NCBI GenBank assembly: GCA_039602395.1 | Contig: JBCNJP010000008.1 | Span: 68,225,095 to 68,289,094 of the forward strand | Reading direction: 5' to 3' | DNA: 64,000 nucleotides | Source: Deinandra increscens subsp. villosa | Lineage: Eukaryota > Streptophyta > Magnoliopsida > Asterales > Asteraceae | Shown: positions 11,911 to 23,987 of the stretch, piece after piece | Layout: each line of letters begins with the position of its first letter | Position numbering within the stretch: position 1 is the stretch's first letter | Program-made: the position numbers and the translations under genes | The notes under the pieces: model-generated | What the model saw: the letters and a program-made list of their open reading frames with translations, nothing else | What the model was told of the DNA's origin: nothing | Database searches by the model: none

Positions 11911-12900
11911 TGATATAATTAGTAATGTAGGTACTTTCATGATGTTAGAGATCTTATGGTTTGAATTAGAAGTGGTGATTATTAGTGACCAAATGTTTGA
12001 TGCACACATGTATTGATCTATAATATGATATCACTGAGAATGCATGCTTCAACAGTTTTGGAAAGTTTTTGTAAGGATTCATTTGTTTCATGTTAGAGAA
12101 GACTAGATTCTCACCACGACGCCTTGTCCTTTTCCTAGTCCCCACAAATGTTTGCCCTGGATCCGTAGCCATTTGTTTGGATCCTTTTCACCTCGTCTTA
12201 TAATAATTGTACCCAACTAATAAATACAAAAAAGGAACTAGATACCATCTCAATATATCAATATATGTCCATTGAACGGTGAGAAATAATTCTACCTCTA
12301 GAGTTAAGTTGAAAATTGAAGTGGCCAGCTATATCCACACCCAAAATCTAATCCTAGAGCATTTTTGAACGAACATTTGAGGTTGTATATGTGAGATTAA
12401 TCGTATTCATCTCATCAAATAAAAGTACAAGTATTAGGTTCTGTACATAAGTAAAAGTCAGGTTTAGAGTTACTATATATAGAATTAGTATAGGGTCTAT
12501 TATGTCAAAAACAAAAATCTATAACTGATTAGTAGCTAGAAGCAATGCTTTGTGAATGGAAGCGGCACTTGAATCTGTATAAATGTCGAACATGTGATAG
12601 CAAAGATCAATTCAATCTGTTTTTTATGTTTATCAAAATTCTTGTTGTGTTTTGAAACCCTAATCGATCCTATCCTAGAATTGGCATTAGACCCACGGTT
12701 TCCCATCAATTTTTTAATCAATCGATCACCACAGTTGACGTGCCCCAAATTACACATGTTTTGCACATCATGCTTGCCTCGGTTTTGATAGTTTTCGGTG
12801 GTGACACTTGAGGAATTGGTACTTAATTATTTGGTTCCAATTTGATTTTGTAGGCCTCCTAGCTTCGGTACGAGAGAAAACAAGTGAAAATTGAGGAAAA
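11911..12900. other. Gene-free A/T-rich stretch
   Basis: No reading frame over about 76 codons and no recognisable domain or repeat boundary. The sequence around 12540-12800 has a faint retroelement look on the minus strand but nothing that can be assigned. Confidence 0.5.
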
Positions 12901-12939
12901 TCAAAGACTTGACGCTGGAACCATGACAATGAGTTCAGT

Positions 12940-13140
12940 TACCCCGATCGTGGTGGACTCACCACAACTGTGCTCACCATCACAAGTACCCGATAGTTGA
13001 CCACGATCGTGGTGGAGCTTCTGGCCTGACTATAAATACCAAACACTCCCTATTTGCAGTACACACCATTATTTTCTTTTCCGTGTAACTTTAGAACGTC
13101 TCTTCTTTATTATTCTGTACTTCTATAGTAGCTTAACTTT
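12940..13140 (+). repeat. LTR promoter-like fragment with CACGATCGTGGTGG motif
   Basis: The dyad CGATCGTGGTGG occurs at about 12945 and, with a fuller ccacgatcgtggtgg, at about 13000. A related cacca-rich stretch lies between. A TATA box (tataaatacc, 13031-13040) follows on the + strand, then a T-rich leader. This matches the layout of other LTR promoters in the window. No LTR ends are visible, so the element class is unknown. Confidence 0.4.
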
Positions 13141-13332
13141 TTTTTTTTTTTGTATTTTTAGTTGATCACCAAGGATCATGAAGCATTTTACAATAATCAT
13201 ACTTGGATTATGGTTCATCCATGTTTACTATTTCAAGTGTGGTTGTTGACATCTCTATGGCCATTCTTGGCTAGTCTTCTTGTATCACTTAGATGAGATG
13301 ATACTTGTAATCATTTAACTTTAATTAATTTA

Positions 13333-14230
13333 GAAAAATTGAATTTTAATAATACAAGTTTTACTTAGTTGGCCGATAATAATACGAGTTTCGAAAATTC
13401 CTCACAATAATACGAGTTTAGTAAGTGTTGGATTCTAATGATACACCATTAGTTTTTTTACTAACGGTGTTACTTTTTGCTGACGTGACAAATATTAAGG
13501 GACTCTTTTTGTAATTTCTAAAAATAGAGAGACTTATTTGTAATTTGAAAAAGAAAAAAATGAAAGAAAGAAACTCGTCGTTGCTTCTCCGGCCAAACCC
13601 ACCACCCATCGCCACTACCACCATCCGCTGGTAACAATCACCATCACCACCACCGTTCTGTCAGTATCCTCATTCTCTCTCCCCTCTCTCTCTAAAAACC
13701 TCCAATTTCAACATGCTATCGAGAACAATCAGTGTTATCTGGATGGATGACCATTTCTGTATTCAAATTAATGCTCGAAATCGAAGAAGAAAAAGGGAAG
13801 AAAAAGGGGCACGGGTGAAGAATCAAATGGCGGAAAGATGTCGGAGACGGGATGGGGACTACAGTGATCGGAGCTGCTGCGTCGGAGGAGTTGTGATACG
13901 AAAATCGCCGGTGAGAACGAAAGTGATCGGAGCTGCTCTCGCCGCTAGGGATCTTAGACGGAAATGCCGGTGAGAACGAATAGTCAGGTGTTGGCCATTT
14001 TTAATTAAACTCATTTTATACAAATTACTAAACAGACCCTTTATTTTTAGAAAGTACAAAATAGTCCTTCACTATATGCCACGTCAGCAATGGACTAACA
14101 CCGTTAGTAAAAAATTATGTATCATTAGAAGCCAACACCTACGAAACTCGTATTATTGTGACGAATTTTCAAAACTCGTATTATTATCGGCCAACTAGGT
14201 AAAACTTGTATTATTAACATCCAATTTTTC
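13333..14230. mobile_element. Mutator-like element (MULE), possibly a Pack-MULE
   Basis: Long terminal inverted repeats (about 13333-13488 and 14080-14230) share gaaaaattg, taataatacaagttttac, gttggccgataataatacg and ctaacggtgtta, in inverted order. The element is flanked by the 9-bp direct repeat attaattta (13324-13332 and 14231-14239), the size made by Mutator transposases. No transposase is present. The interior (about 13560-13975) differs in composition: it is CT-rich, then has an open frame from 13713 to 13973 with duplicated segments (agtgatcggagctgct and gccggtgagaacgaa, twice each). It may be a captured host gene piece. Confidence 0.88.
13713..13973 (+). pseudogene. Open frame inside the MULE, possible captured fragment
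   Basis: An 86-codon frame rich in Arg and Lys (NARNRRRKREEKGARVKNQ), after a leader-like CT-rich tract. No domain is recognised. If this is a Pack-MULE, it would be the acquired host segment. It could equally be chance within a GC-richer insert. Confidence 0.25.
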
Positions 14231-14239
14231 ATTAATTTA

Positions 14240-15639
14240 TGAATGTTTAGATCTATGTGTTATAATTGTAAAGTTTGTATTTTTATGCCATGAAATGATT
14301 AGATCTATAAAATGCATGTCATCTAGGGTTAGATCTAGGTGCTATATATGATCATCAAGTTGTATTTTTATGAAATGAAATGCTTAGATCTACTTCATTC
14401 ATGTCATCTAGGGTTAGATCTATATGTTGAAATCATCAAGTTTGGACTTTTAGGTTTTAAAAAGGGTAGATCTACATCATACATGCTAAATAGGACTAGA
14501 TCTATGTTTTTCATCATCAGAGTTAGATGTTCTTGCTATAAATGATTAGATCCATGCTATGTTTAATTAGATCTATAATCCTCATTATAAAATATGGTTA
14601 GATCTAGGATTTCCATAATAGATCTAGGGTTAATTAAATTTGTTAAAATGATATATCTTGATGCATGATAACTAGTTTGACTTTTGTTGACTTGTTTGAC
14701 GTTCCATGATATTAGTTATTTTAGGATTCTATAACTTTGTCCTTAGTACTATAATTGGACCCATAATTAATCCGTACATTATCACTTGAGTAAACCACCA
14801 AAGAGTCGTTAGTCGGTTATGTCGTGTCGTGTCGTATCAAGTCGCGATTGTCATTTTACTTATTTATTATTTTGGCTCTATGTTTGTCAATCATCAAAGT
14901 GATCTCCGGATTTGATTATCGTCTCGCTATCGCTAGTCTTTTCACATCTCGACTCCATTTAGTATTCATAGCCCTTTTCCTTTTAAGTTTTGGGGTGCAA
15001 CATGTGTTATTATACAAAATTCTAAACTCTATGTATTCCAATTATTATGAGATTTCATGTTAAACTATGGGTGAATTCTTTTGTGTGAAACTTGATTGGA
15101 TTCTACGTTGGATATTCGCTAATCGCGAGTGTACCATTAACCATCGTAACGTGCCATCAATGATAGATCTATTGGCTGACAATCAACTTGGCCTACCTCG
15201 CGTTGGCGCCGGGTGATTGCTCTCTTACTGTCTAGGTTTGGTGCACATCACTTATGATCTGTTATACATGATTAAATGAAACACTAGTCTTATAAATCGC
15301 TTTTCTTTAAAACTATGCAATGTCTTCAAACGTATGTTTACTCACCAACGTAGTTGACTTATATTTCAAATATGTTGTAGGTGCTATTGTTTGATTATGC
15401 TATGGATATCATCCCTTTAGGATTGCATGGGCCTAGAGATACCTAATTAAATAAAGGATTATTTATGTTTATGTTAACTTATCTATGGTTGAATTGTGTT
15501 TGTAATTGACTTTGACTTATGGTTGCTATCTATTATGAAATGGGCTTAATTAAGTATATCATAAAGTTTTAAATAGTGTTGTGAGCATCTCGACAATTAT
15601 CGCACCCCAACATATTCCGCCATCAGTTAGGGTGTGACA
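14240..15639. repeat. Repeat remnant with TTAGATCTA motif, probable LTR
   Basis: About ten copies of the palindromic core TAGATCTA or close variants occur between 14245 and 14640, in a stretch without coding potential. The block ends at ggtgtgaca (15639), which resembles the 3' terminus of Ty3-type LTRs. The start cannot be placed. No target duplication or primer site was found, so the LTR call is tentative. Confidence 0.35.
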
Positions 15640-15689
15640 ACATCAATTCACAAAAGGGTTCAAGACAACATAAGTGTGCAAGTTAAAAA

Positions 15690-16634
15690 ATCCCTCTAGG
15701 CCTCAAAAGAAGAGGTAAACTTGTAACATGTTTGATCATATATGTCGATGTCATGATTATTACAGGGGAGGATGTTGAAGTAATCGTTAGGCTAAGGGAA
15801 AATGTGTTCTCGTACATTGAGATGAATGATCTAGGTAGACTCAAGTACTTCTTAGGCATCGAAGTATTAAGATCAAAGCGAGGGATCTTCATATGTCAAA
15901 ACAAGTATGTGTTGGATCTCCTAGCAAAAACGTGGATGCTCGAATACAAACCCGCACAAACCCCTATGAACCATAAGCTTGATGCGATAGAAGGAGCAGA
16001 GGATGCCGACAGAGAAATATATCCAAAGCGGGAAGCTAATATATCTATCACATACTAGGTCGGATATAGACTATGCTGTAGGAGTTGTCAGCGAAGTCAT
16101 GCACAAACCAAAAACAACACATATGGAGGAAGTATGGAGAATTATCATGTATATTAAGGGAACAATAAATCACGGAGTTCTCTTCAAACCAAATCAGCAT
16201 CTCGAAATTCAAGCCTATACCGATGCTGACTGGACAGGAGATAAAGGAAACCGACGATCCACATCAAGGTATTTCACTCCAGTAGGAGGAAATCTAGTTA
16301 CACGGAGAAGCAAAAACAGAAGGTCGTGGCCCTATATAGTGGTTGAGGCAAAATTCAGAAGAATAGACGGGGTCTTGCTGAAGTACCATGGATACGGAAA
16401 CTCCTAACTGAAATTGATTTTCCTCCAGACCAAACTTGCAAGATCGGGTGTGATAACGTAGCATCAATTCAAATCTCAGAGAATCCTGTTCAGCATGATC
16501 GCATCAAACATGTGAAAGTTGATAGACACTTTATCAACGAGAAACCAGAAGCTTCTTCTGGTATCATTGAACTTCAATTCATCCGATCTGAAACACCAGC
16601 TTGCGACATAGTAACTAAAGTCCTTATCTTCTAA
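15690..16634 (+). pseudogene. Ty1/copia reverse transcriptase and RNase H remnant
   Basis: Translating in shifting frames gives the C-terminal part of a copia RT and then RNase H. It contains the active-site region IIYVDVMIITGED (family YVDD, here YVDV), RLKYFLGIEV, HTRSDIDYAVGVVS, YTDADWTGDKGNRRSTS and the tail HDRIKHVKVDRHFINEK, ending with TAA after VLIF. The frame breaks near 16010 and 16350, and the second catalytic Asp of the RT is lost. Gag, protease and integrase are missing. Dead fragment. Confidence 0.85.
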
Positions 16635-17788
16635 ACGTTCAAACCGTTCCTAGCTAGCCTACATCTACAGGCTTATTTAATTCTTCACTCTTAAACCACA
16701 ATTTATGTTCTTGTGTGAGTGAGAGAAATGGCACAAAAAAGGGATGCATGCTATAGCCATGCATATATAATCAGTCTATTAAACATTTATTATTGTCTGA
16801 AATCTAAGCTCAGCTAGTTAACATTACCCCTAGTCAAACATTCACACAGAGAGAGTATGTGTTGTCAAGTGAACTCACTCCATGATCACTAGCTGCAGAT
16901 AACATTTGTAAACATATATAGCAGACTTTTCTAAAGTACTATCACATATCTCACTGTTTCTCAAGTTTGCAGTTGCATTGCATCACACTCTCTCTCACTA
17001 ACATTTGTAAACATGGCAGTCTCTTTCTGAGCTAAAAGATGAGATGACTGATACTAATTACAACACTTTGATCCAGTCTTTGTCAGAATTAATGGACCAC
17101 TGATAAATCTTACTCTTTTTGGGTTTCACCCAAAGCTTTACCCTTGTTTCTTGTCTTTACACACAGTCACTGTGTGTGTGAGTAAGTTGCAGAAAAATCT
17201 GTTTATATTTTTCAACTTTAAACTAATATAAGAAGCATGCAGTATAGGCATGCTTTAACCTTCCTATCTCGGACTTGTGTTGCTTTAATTTTCTTATCTC
17301 ATATGTTTGTTTTTATCTTAATTTGTCTGTCTATAAGATATACCCCCAAGTCTTACATATATGTAGAGCATGTGAGTCTGATGAAACATGCTGTCAATGT
17401 TTTTTACTACAATATATTAAGTTATTGACTGACTGTTTTTGTTAAGATAGCTTGTCATGCATAATGAATATATACACAATGAATTTAGCTTATATTAAGA
17501 TTCATGTCATATATCTTCTTAACTTTTTTTAAATGGTGTATAAATAACACCTAACATTTTGCTTAGATGTAAATTCATTGGAACCAAAGTCTCCAAAAGG
17601 TTGAGTTTTTAACAAAGTCTTCTTCTCCAAGAAAAAGAAAAATCAAATTGCCTAACGATTATGGTTGACACACGTATTTAATATGTCTCCGTTAAAGCAT
17701 AGTGCGATCCTTGAAGCATTTGACTTTTTAATTATTATTTTTTCGGTGATCTTTTTTTCTTTTTTTTCTTTTAGGTTTGGTCATATTT
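16635..17788. other. Gene-free sequence after the copia remnant
   Basis: It could include a decayed copia 3' LTR, since it directly follows the RNase H stop. No TG...CA ends or paired copy were found. No gene seen. Confidence 0.4.
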
Positions 17789-18458
17789 AATGTTTTAAAA
17801 ACCGGATTAACCCGACGGTTCAACCGGGAACCGGTGGGTCTTCCGGTTCGATTATACCTAGGTCAGAAAGTGAACCGCCAGGTTTTTCGGTTCACTCCCA
17901 GACCCGGAACCGGATTGAACCGGGTTTGTTTGTTTATTTTTTTTTTAATTAATCAAGAGAAAAGGCAAGAAAGCCGCTACAAAAATGTATGGTTACGTTC
18001 ACGTTCCACTGGAAACCAAAAAGGCGCTACAAAAAACCCCATAATCCATGAACAACGTGATCAGCCAGAGATTCTCGAACTTGGATGAGATAGGCGCTAC
18101 AAAGTGAACCACTGGGGGAACGATCGACGAACTTGTATGAGATTCTCGAAGTGATCGGCCAGAAATTATCAAATATCAATGATCATTCTTTTTTTCTTAA
18201 TGTTTTTTTCTTTTTTGATAATTGTAACTTAATTAGGACTTGTATTGATGTTATTTTGGATTATTGTAATTTGTTTTAAACTTTATTGAAGTTTCTTTTT
18301 TATATATGTTGTGGTTGAAAGTTTATAAAATGTATATTGTAAATTTACAGGTTTGAGTAGTCAATTCGGTTCGACCGTCTGGGTCAACCCGGTTCAACCG
18401 GTTGAACCGTTTTTCTGGACAAGACCGGTCCACTTTAAAAATCCGGATTTAAAACATT
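17789..18458. mobile_element. TIR element (MULE-like or hAT-like MITE)
   Basis: The left end aatgttttaaaaaccgg pairs with the right end, which reads aatgttttaaatccgg in reverse complement. GC-rich subterminal blocks rich in ggttcaaccgg follow on both sides (17810-17930 and 18360-18440). The flanking 9-mers (gtcatattt and gtaacgttt) match at 6 of 9 positions, perhaps an old Mutator-type target duplication. The interior repeats ggcgctacaaa three times. No transposase. Confidence 0.55.
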
Positions 18459-20740
18459 GTAACGTTTACATATCAGTTTTTATTTTCTATATTATTTTAG
18501 TTTAACGTCGTTGTACAGTCATGTTAAATGCATCCAACTGTTTTGTATACTCGAGTTTTTCTAGCCGCAGCGCACTAGTAATAAAATATTCTAGTTTTAA
18601 TTACTTCATTTGAAACATCCATTTTAATTCATATGATTCAAACATCTATTTTAATTCAAATGAAACTTCAATCAAAAACTCCATTAGATTGATGAAATAG
18701 AAAAACAAAATGTTCATATTGTTTCGTGACATATTTTGTTTAGAACTAAACTTATAAGTGGATGTACCAAAGCACAACCACTGAAGTAATCAGTAAAAAC
18801 CATTTATTCCAACCACTCAATTCTGAGTATCAATATCGCATGCATTCATCATAGCTTCGATTTTTTTACATGACTTGGTTCGTTGCAAAATCCTCACAAA
18901 GAGAACAAGAATCCAAAATTAATAACTATTTGTGTTCAAAGTTAGTAAAAACAATTTTGCACTACAAATTTTCAGTAACACATGTGAAAGTAAAACCGAC
19001 GAACCATTGACGGCCGTTGACACTTAGTTTTTTCAATGGTCTGGCCATTGTTAATCCATCGGTGGTATTGAGGATAGATAGCACTCAAAGGGTTTTCGGT
19101 GTGAAAATTTTTGTTAATGTCATGTAATTGTTGTTTGTTTTCTTCTCATAACACGACGTTTAAAAAAGAGTTGGTGATGTGTCACGTGCATGTTGCACAT
19201 GAAACCATGTAGTAACGCATTCTCAAAATCTCTGACCGTTGGCGGTTATAGGCTCTTTCAAAACTCCGACCAATTAAAGCCTAGCATCAGCCATCATGTT
19301 TGGTCCATCTTTTACAATTTGGGAAGTTTGAGTAGAAAAGATTTAGAGAGAATATAGAGCTGGAGAATTTTGATATTTAGCCGAGTGAAATAGGTTAATG
19401 TATTTATATGATTAGAAAATTACTGGTCATATATCCTGGTCATATATCCGTTAGGAGAAAGAAAGTGAATTTTTTTAATATGTCCGTCGAGTGGATGGTA
19501 TGTAAATTTCTGAAGGGTAATGTGTAAATGTTACTGCGTGGAGGGGGAGATGTTCCACACAACCACCTCGGCATCATATGTGTGGTTCTGTGGTCCGTCA
19601 CATTTAGACTTATATATGTTGATTTTTTACACCTTTAACGTTAATATTCTATAATGGACATATATGTACCAACGAATTTATTACAAAGATCATGTATCAA
19701 AAATTATCATCCCTAATTTATCGTATGATAAAAAGTTATTTCTCTACTTTGTAACCCAATAGTCACTCGTCTAAAAGGAAATAAGAAATGTGTACAACTC
19801 TTTCGTGAAAACAAAACAAGGAAGTTCATTATTTCATCAACATGTTTTAAAATTAAATGTAATTTCTTTCCATTTGATTAACAACGACCTAATAATCAAC
19901 CTGCATTTTATTTCATTTCTTTCCATTTGATTAACAACGACCTAATAATGAACCTGCATTTTATATATGGGCCCCGAAAAGCCCAAACTGCTGTTTATTG
20001 TATTTGGGCCAATCAAGATTATAAGAGTCCAGCAGGCCTCGGATCATTATGCTAAATTGCTGAGTAGGCTATGGCCCAGAAACAATTCCATTGGTATAAT
20101 ATATTTTATCTCCCTGCACCACATTTTTCTTGTCTTCATACTTCTTGAATATTAGTAGTGTTTTGTCAACTTTAAGTTAGAAAAATAAAAAAAAAACACT
20201 TTTAATTTTCTAAATGTATCCTTTAAAAGATATTCAGTACTAAAAGAAATTTATTTAATGTGTCTTATAAAGCCGGACATATATAGATTTATAAATATTC
20301 AATAAGTTACTAATGCCTGTCATTTGTCATGATACTATCAACATCAAATATTTTCCTGGTTCTCTTCTTGATTATTAAAGAACATGTATCAATCAAATTG
20401 TAATTATTTACCTATTTAATTTTATACTTTTCTCTAATGTTTATATAACGTTATCATATATAATATATAGCATGTAACACACAAGTTTCTAACTAGTAAA
20501 GTTATATATTGTCACTAAGTTATAAAAATAATTAAATATGTTAAAAAAGTTTTGGCCTTTTGTATTAGATAAGTCTTATAGAGAACAAGTAGTGTATATT
20601 TAAAAATAATAATAGAAGGGTGTGCGAGTTTCTAATATAGATAAATAAATAATTATAATAAATAAACATATGAGATGCCAACCCTATCTTTTATTAAATA
20701 CTAATGATTTTAAAAGTATATATATATATATATATTATAT
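18459..20740. other. Gene-free A/T-rich stretch
   Basis: No frame over about 62 codons and no domain recognised. It contains a 53-bp tandem duplication at 19862-19966. Confidence 0.5.
19862..19966. repeat. 53-bp tandem duplication
   Basis: Two consecutive units starting atttctttccatttgatta, period 53 bp, differing at one position by eye (aatcaacc versus aatgaacc). Confidence 0.85.
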
Positions 20741-21057
20741 AGAGTTAGGGTAAAATACATCCAGCAAAAACGCTACATCCATTGCGGATTCATCTGGGGC
20801 GTCCATCAAGATCATCCAACAGCCAGGATCTATGGTGTTTCCGCCTATGGTGTTTTTTTCCCCCACCGAAAACACCATAGGCGGAAACACCATAGATCCT
20901 GGCTGTTGGATGATCTTGATGGACGCCCCAGATGAATCCGCAATGGATGTAGCGTTTTTGCTGGATGTAGGCTAACTCGACTCTGGATGATCTTGATGGA
21001 CGCCCCAGATGAATCCGTAATGGATGTAGCGTTTTTGCTGGATGTAGGCTAACTCGA

Positions 21058-21061
<4 letters not shown>
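20741..21061. mobile_element. Perfect-hairpin element (family D) in TA microsatellite
   Basis: Arms 20756-20856 and 20869-20969 are perfect reverse complements over 101 bp by eye, with a 12-nt spacer (tttcccccaccg). The outer ends begin agagtt on both arms. The last 77 bp of the right arm (20908-20984) is repeated immediately as 20985-21061 with one difference. Flanks are (TA)n. No coding capacity. The transcript would fold into a long duplex and so could be a Dicer substrate. The class of transposon is not certain. Confidence 0.8.
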
Positions 21062-21111
<50 letters not shown>

Positions 21112-21116
<5 letters not shown>

Positions 21117-21291
21117 TAGGTTCAAATGAGAACTAATTGGTTTTGAGAACTTTTGAGAACCAATTTGGGCCACTAATTTTCAGGGGGGGACCACTCAAAT
21201 TCATGGGGGGGATTTCCATATATATATAAACTAGTGGCTTAGAATGGTTCTTTTTAGTTCTCAAACCCAATTGGTTCTCAAATGATCCTCT

Positions 21292-21295
<4 letters not shown>
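21112..21295. mobile_element. TA-nested MITE, family A, copy 2 (inverted)
   Basis: Opposite orientation to 5514-5694. Starts agggttaggttcaaatgaga and ends in the reverse complement of agggagaggatcatttgaga. Between TA runs. The middle contains gggggg stretches facing each other, as in copy 1. Confidence 0.75.
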
Positions 21296-21339
<44 letters not shown>

Positions 21340-21343
<4 letters not shown>

Positions 21344-21527
21344 TGAGGTTCATTGTAGACACTTTCGCATGTGAAATGGCTCCTTTTCACATGTGAAATT
21401 TTCTGAATAATGAGAAAAAAGAATAAAAGAAAAAAACAAATTAATCACAACCATTAGATCAAGAGATCTAATGGTGAAAAAAGGTGTCTACATGTCTACA
21501 CTTATTAGGGTGTCTACAATGAACTTT

Positions 21528-21532
<5 letters not shown>
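21340..21532. mobile_element. TA-nested MITE, family B, copy 2
   Basis: Same orientation and nearly the same sequence as 5731-5923, including gaggttcattgtagacac and the terminal tgaacttttcact. Long TA runs on both sides. Confidence 0.75.
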
Positions 21533-21577
<45 letters not shown>

Positions 21578-21578
<1 letters not shown>

Positions 21579-22880
21579 TAGGATAGAACCCGTGTATTAC
21601 ACGGGTGTATTATTAAGAATTTAATTCATAATTCATGTTAAAGATTCACATAAAAAATGTTTTAATAGATGTTATTATAAATAATAATCATCCATTACGA
21701 GGAGCACAAACAGATCAGTGCACAAGTTCTTTAAACTCTTCAGTTGATTGCAATTTCATCCTCGAGGAAGCGAATTTATTTGATTTTTCCAAACTGTTAT
21801 GTACAACAAGTAGAAACATTTGTTATGAGTACAAACAATATGTACCATTCAATAAAATATTGTCACAATAAAATAAATCTAACAATTCACATGTTTGTTA
21901 AAAAAATTATAGGATTTGGGTGCACATCTAAAAAGGAGAAAATTATTTTATATTATCAACATGTCATTTACATATTTGATCAAACATACTATTCACGTAA
22001 TATATGACATGAAAAATAGTAAAATTGGTCAATTGTATGAAAAAAATTTAAATTTCATTGTTAAGTATGGTACATAGACAAAAACAACAAAGGAGAAAAT
22101 TATTTTATATTATCAATAGTACACAAATTGACAAAAACACATAAGAAAAAAAAAGATGAAACTCATAAATTCAAAATATTTTAAATAAAAATAAAACCTT
22201 ACTTCAAATAACATTAATATTAAACTTACATGCTATATCATCTATGTTTTATAAGATAATATTTTGTATTATTTTCGTAATATATCTAAGTTTAAACAAT
22301 GACCAAATTACAACAACAAATATGAAATCCAACTTCATAATTTGTTAGTAGTGAAATTTCTCTAACAGAGAAATTAGTTACATTGTTTTTTTTAGAGTTA
22401 AACAAATTATATTTTTTATTTAAAATTAAGTAATTACAAGTACTGAAAATTATAGTTATATAAGTTTAATTTTAATATAAGATATAATTAATTCTTATTA
22501 CTAATAAATAAGTTGTGATAATTATTTAAATAAGAAAATTTAGATTTTAATATTTAATTATTTAAAATTATTAGTATTTAATAAGTGAGATAATTGATAT
22601 TTAATAAGAGAGAGAAAGGAGAAACTATGACGATAATAAATTTGATGATGACATGTGTCTTCAAATGTAACTGTTTATTAGAATAAGAAGATTAATATCA
22701 AAAATATAAATATTCCTTTTTCCAATCTTAATAAATTATAATAAGATTTTATTATATATTATTTTAAAATATAATTTTATAATAAAACTTTTAATATTTC
22801 TTATATATTTACGTTTAAACTTATGCTTAAAAAATATAATAGTTGTTATATATGAAGTATTAATTATCTTATTTTCTTAG
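21578..22880 (-). mobile_element. Helitron-like 3' end with A/T-rich body
   Basis: On the minus strand the sequence runs into the hairpin acccgtgtaatacacgggt, then tctatcCTAG, then T and a TA run, the form of a Helitron 3' terminus. The matching 5' TC end was not located, so the right limit is a guess. The body is very A/T-rich, with no Rep/helicase frame. Confidence 0.5.
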
Positions 22881-23229
22881 ATATCCTATATATTCTCGTG
22901 TCATACACGAATTGCTAACACTAATATAATCACTCATATACAATAATTACACATCATTAAATAATTATGCACAAGTTGTGTTTTTGTTATTCTAATAATT
23001 ATACATTGTACTTACGTAAGCCATATACATGTGTGTAAATTAAATAATAAATCACTGCATGATGTTAAAAAATGACTACTAATTGTTGAAGACCATTGCA
23101 TTTATCTCCTTCCATAGATATTAACATGCAGTAAGAAAGATAACATGAATAACCTCTCTAGATTTCTTTACCATATTTAAACGTGTATGTAACTTAATCA
23201 GGTCATCCATCGAAAAGACAAAAAATTGA

Positions 23230-23600
23230 GAACTTTACACCGGTGTGACACCATCTGCCAAATGTTAGCCGGCAAAAAAGTAAGAACACGAGAGCTTACG
23301 TGGTTCGGTCTAAACTGACCTACGTCCACAGGCTGACTAGGATTTGTATATTACTTGTGCTCCAGAGAAGAAAATTACATATTACATCGCTATCTATAGA
23401 GCAATATCAGGGCAACCATATACATAAGCTTAATGGGTCGGGACCCAAATATATTGTATATGATAATGGGTCACCACACCCAACAATTCTCTCACTTGGT
23501 GGCCTTGACATCTTAAACTCTGCCAACCAACGCCTTGAAATATATATAACCGCCTTTCTTCTTCTTAAACCACTAGTTGTTCTGCCAACCTTCGCATCAT
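23230..23600 (-). repeat. Copia 3' LTR remnant
   Basis: It lies directly downstream (minus strand) of the RNase H remnant. A purine-rich tract (accaagtgagagaatt) precedes TGTTGGGTGTGGTG at about 23485, a plausible polypurine tract and LTR start. The far end and a partner LTR were not found. Confidence 0.45.
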
Positions 23601-23606
23601 TCATCC

Positions 23607-23987
23607 CTAACGGCCAGTTGAAGCTACACACAGCTTCAACTTCTCTACGGTAACAACCTTAGCCAGTATGTCTGCTAGATTCTTGGTTCCCTTGATCTTG
23701 TCTAGCTTGAGAACATCTTCATTGATAAAACCCTTGATAAAGTGATATCTCAATTGGATGTGCTTCGTCTTTCCATGGAACATGGGATTCTTGACCACAT
23801 AAATAGTACTCTGGTTGTCACAGAACAGTGAGCGAAATGTCTGGTTCTTGTTAAGTTCTTCTATAAAATTCTTTAACCATACAAGCTCTTTGGTTGCCTG
23901 AGGAACTGGCATGTATTCAGGTTCAGTGGTTGAGGGAGCAACACTCTTCTGCAATTTGGACATCTGATGACCTGTCGTTGGGGTCAT
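23607..23987 (-). pseudogene. Ty1/copia RNase H C-terminal remnant
   Basis: A 126-codon open frame gives the end of a copia polyprotein: SKLQKSVAPSTTEPEY, KELVWLKNFIEELNK, FCDNQSTIYVVKNP, FHGKTKHIQLRYHFIK and ADILAKVVTVEKLKLC. These fit the Tork/SIRE-type RNase H tail. Upstream domains are missing. It is a truncated relic and its open frame is residual. Confidence 0.85.

Noticed and set aside
15732..16407. Copia frames as functional genes
   Set aside because: The RT catalytic motif is damaged and the reading frame is broken at least twice, so this is a relic.
18540..18600. gccgcagcgcactagt as a Helitron end
   Set aside because: CTAG is present but there is no convincing hairpin and no partner 5' end.
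22880..22920. Hairpin tcgtgtcatacacga as another Helitron 3' end
   Set aside because: Hairpin is present but the following bases (minus strand gaatatatagg) do not give CTRR in the right place.
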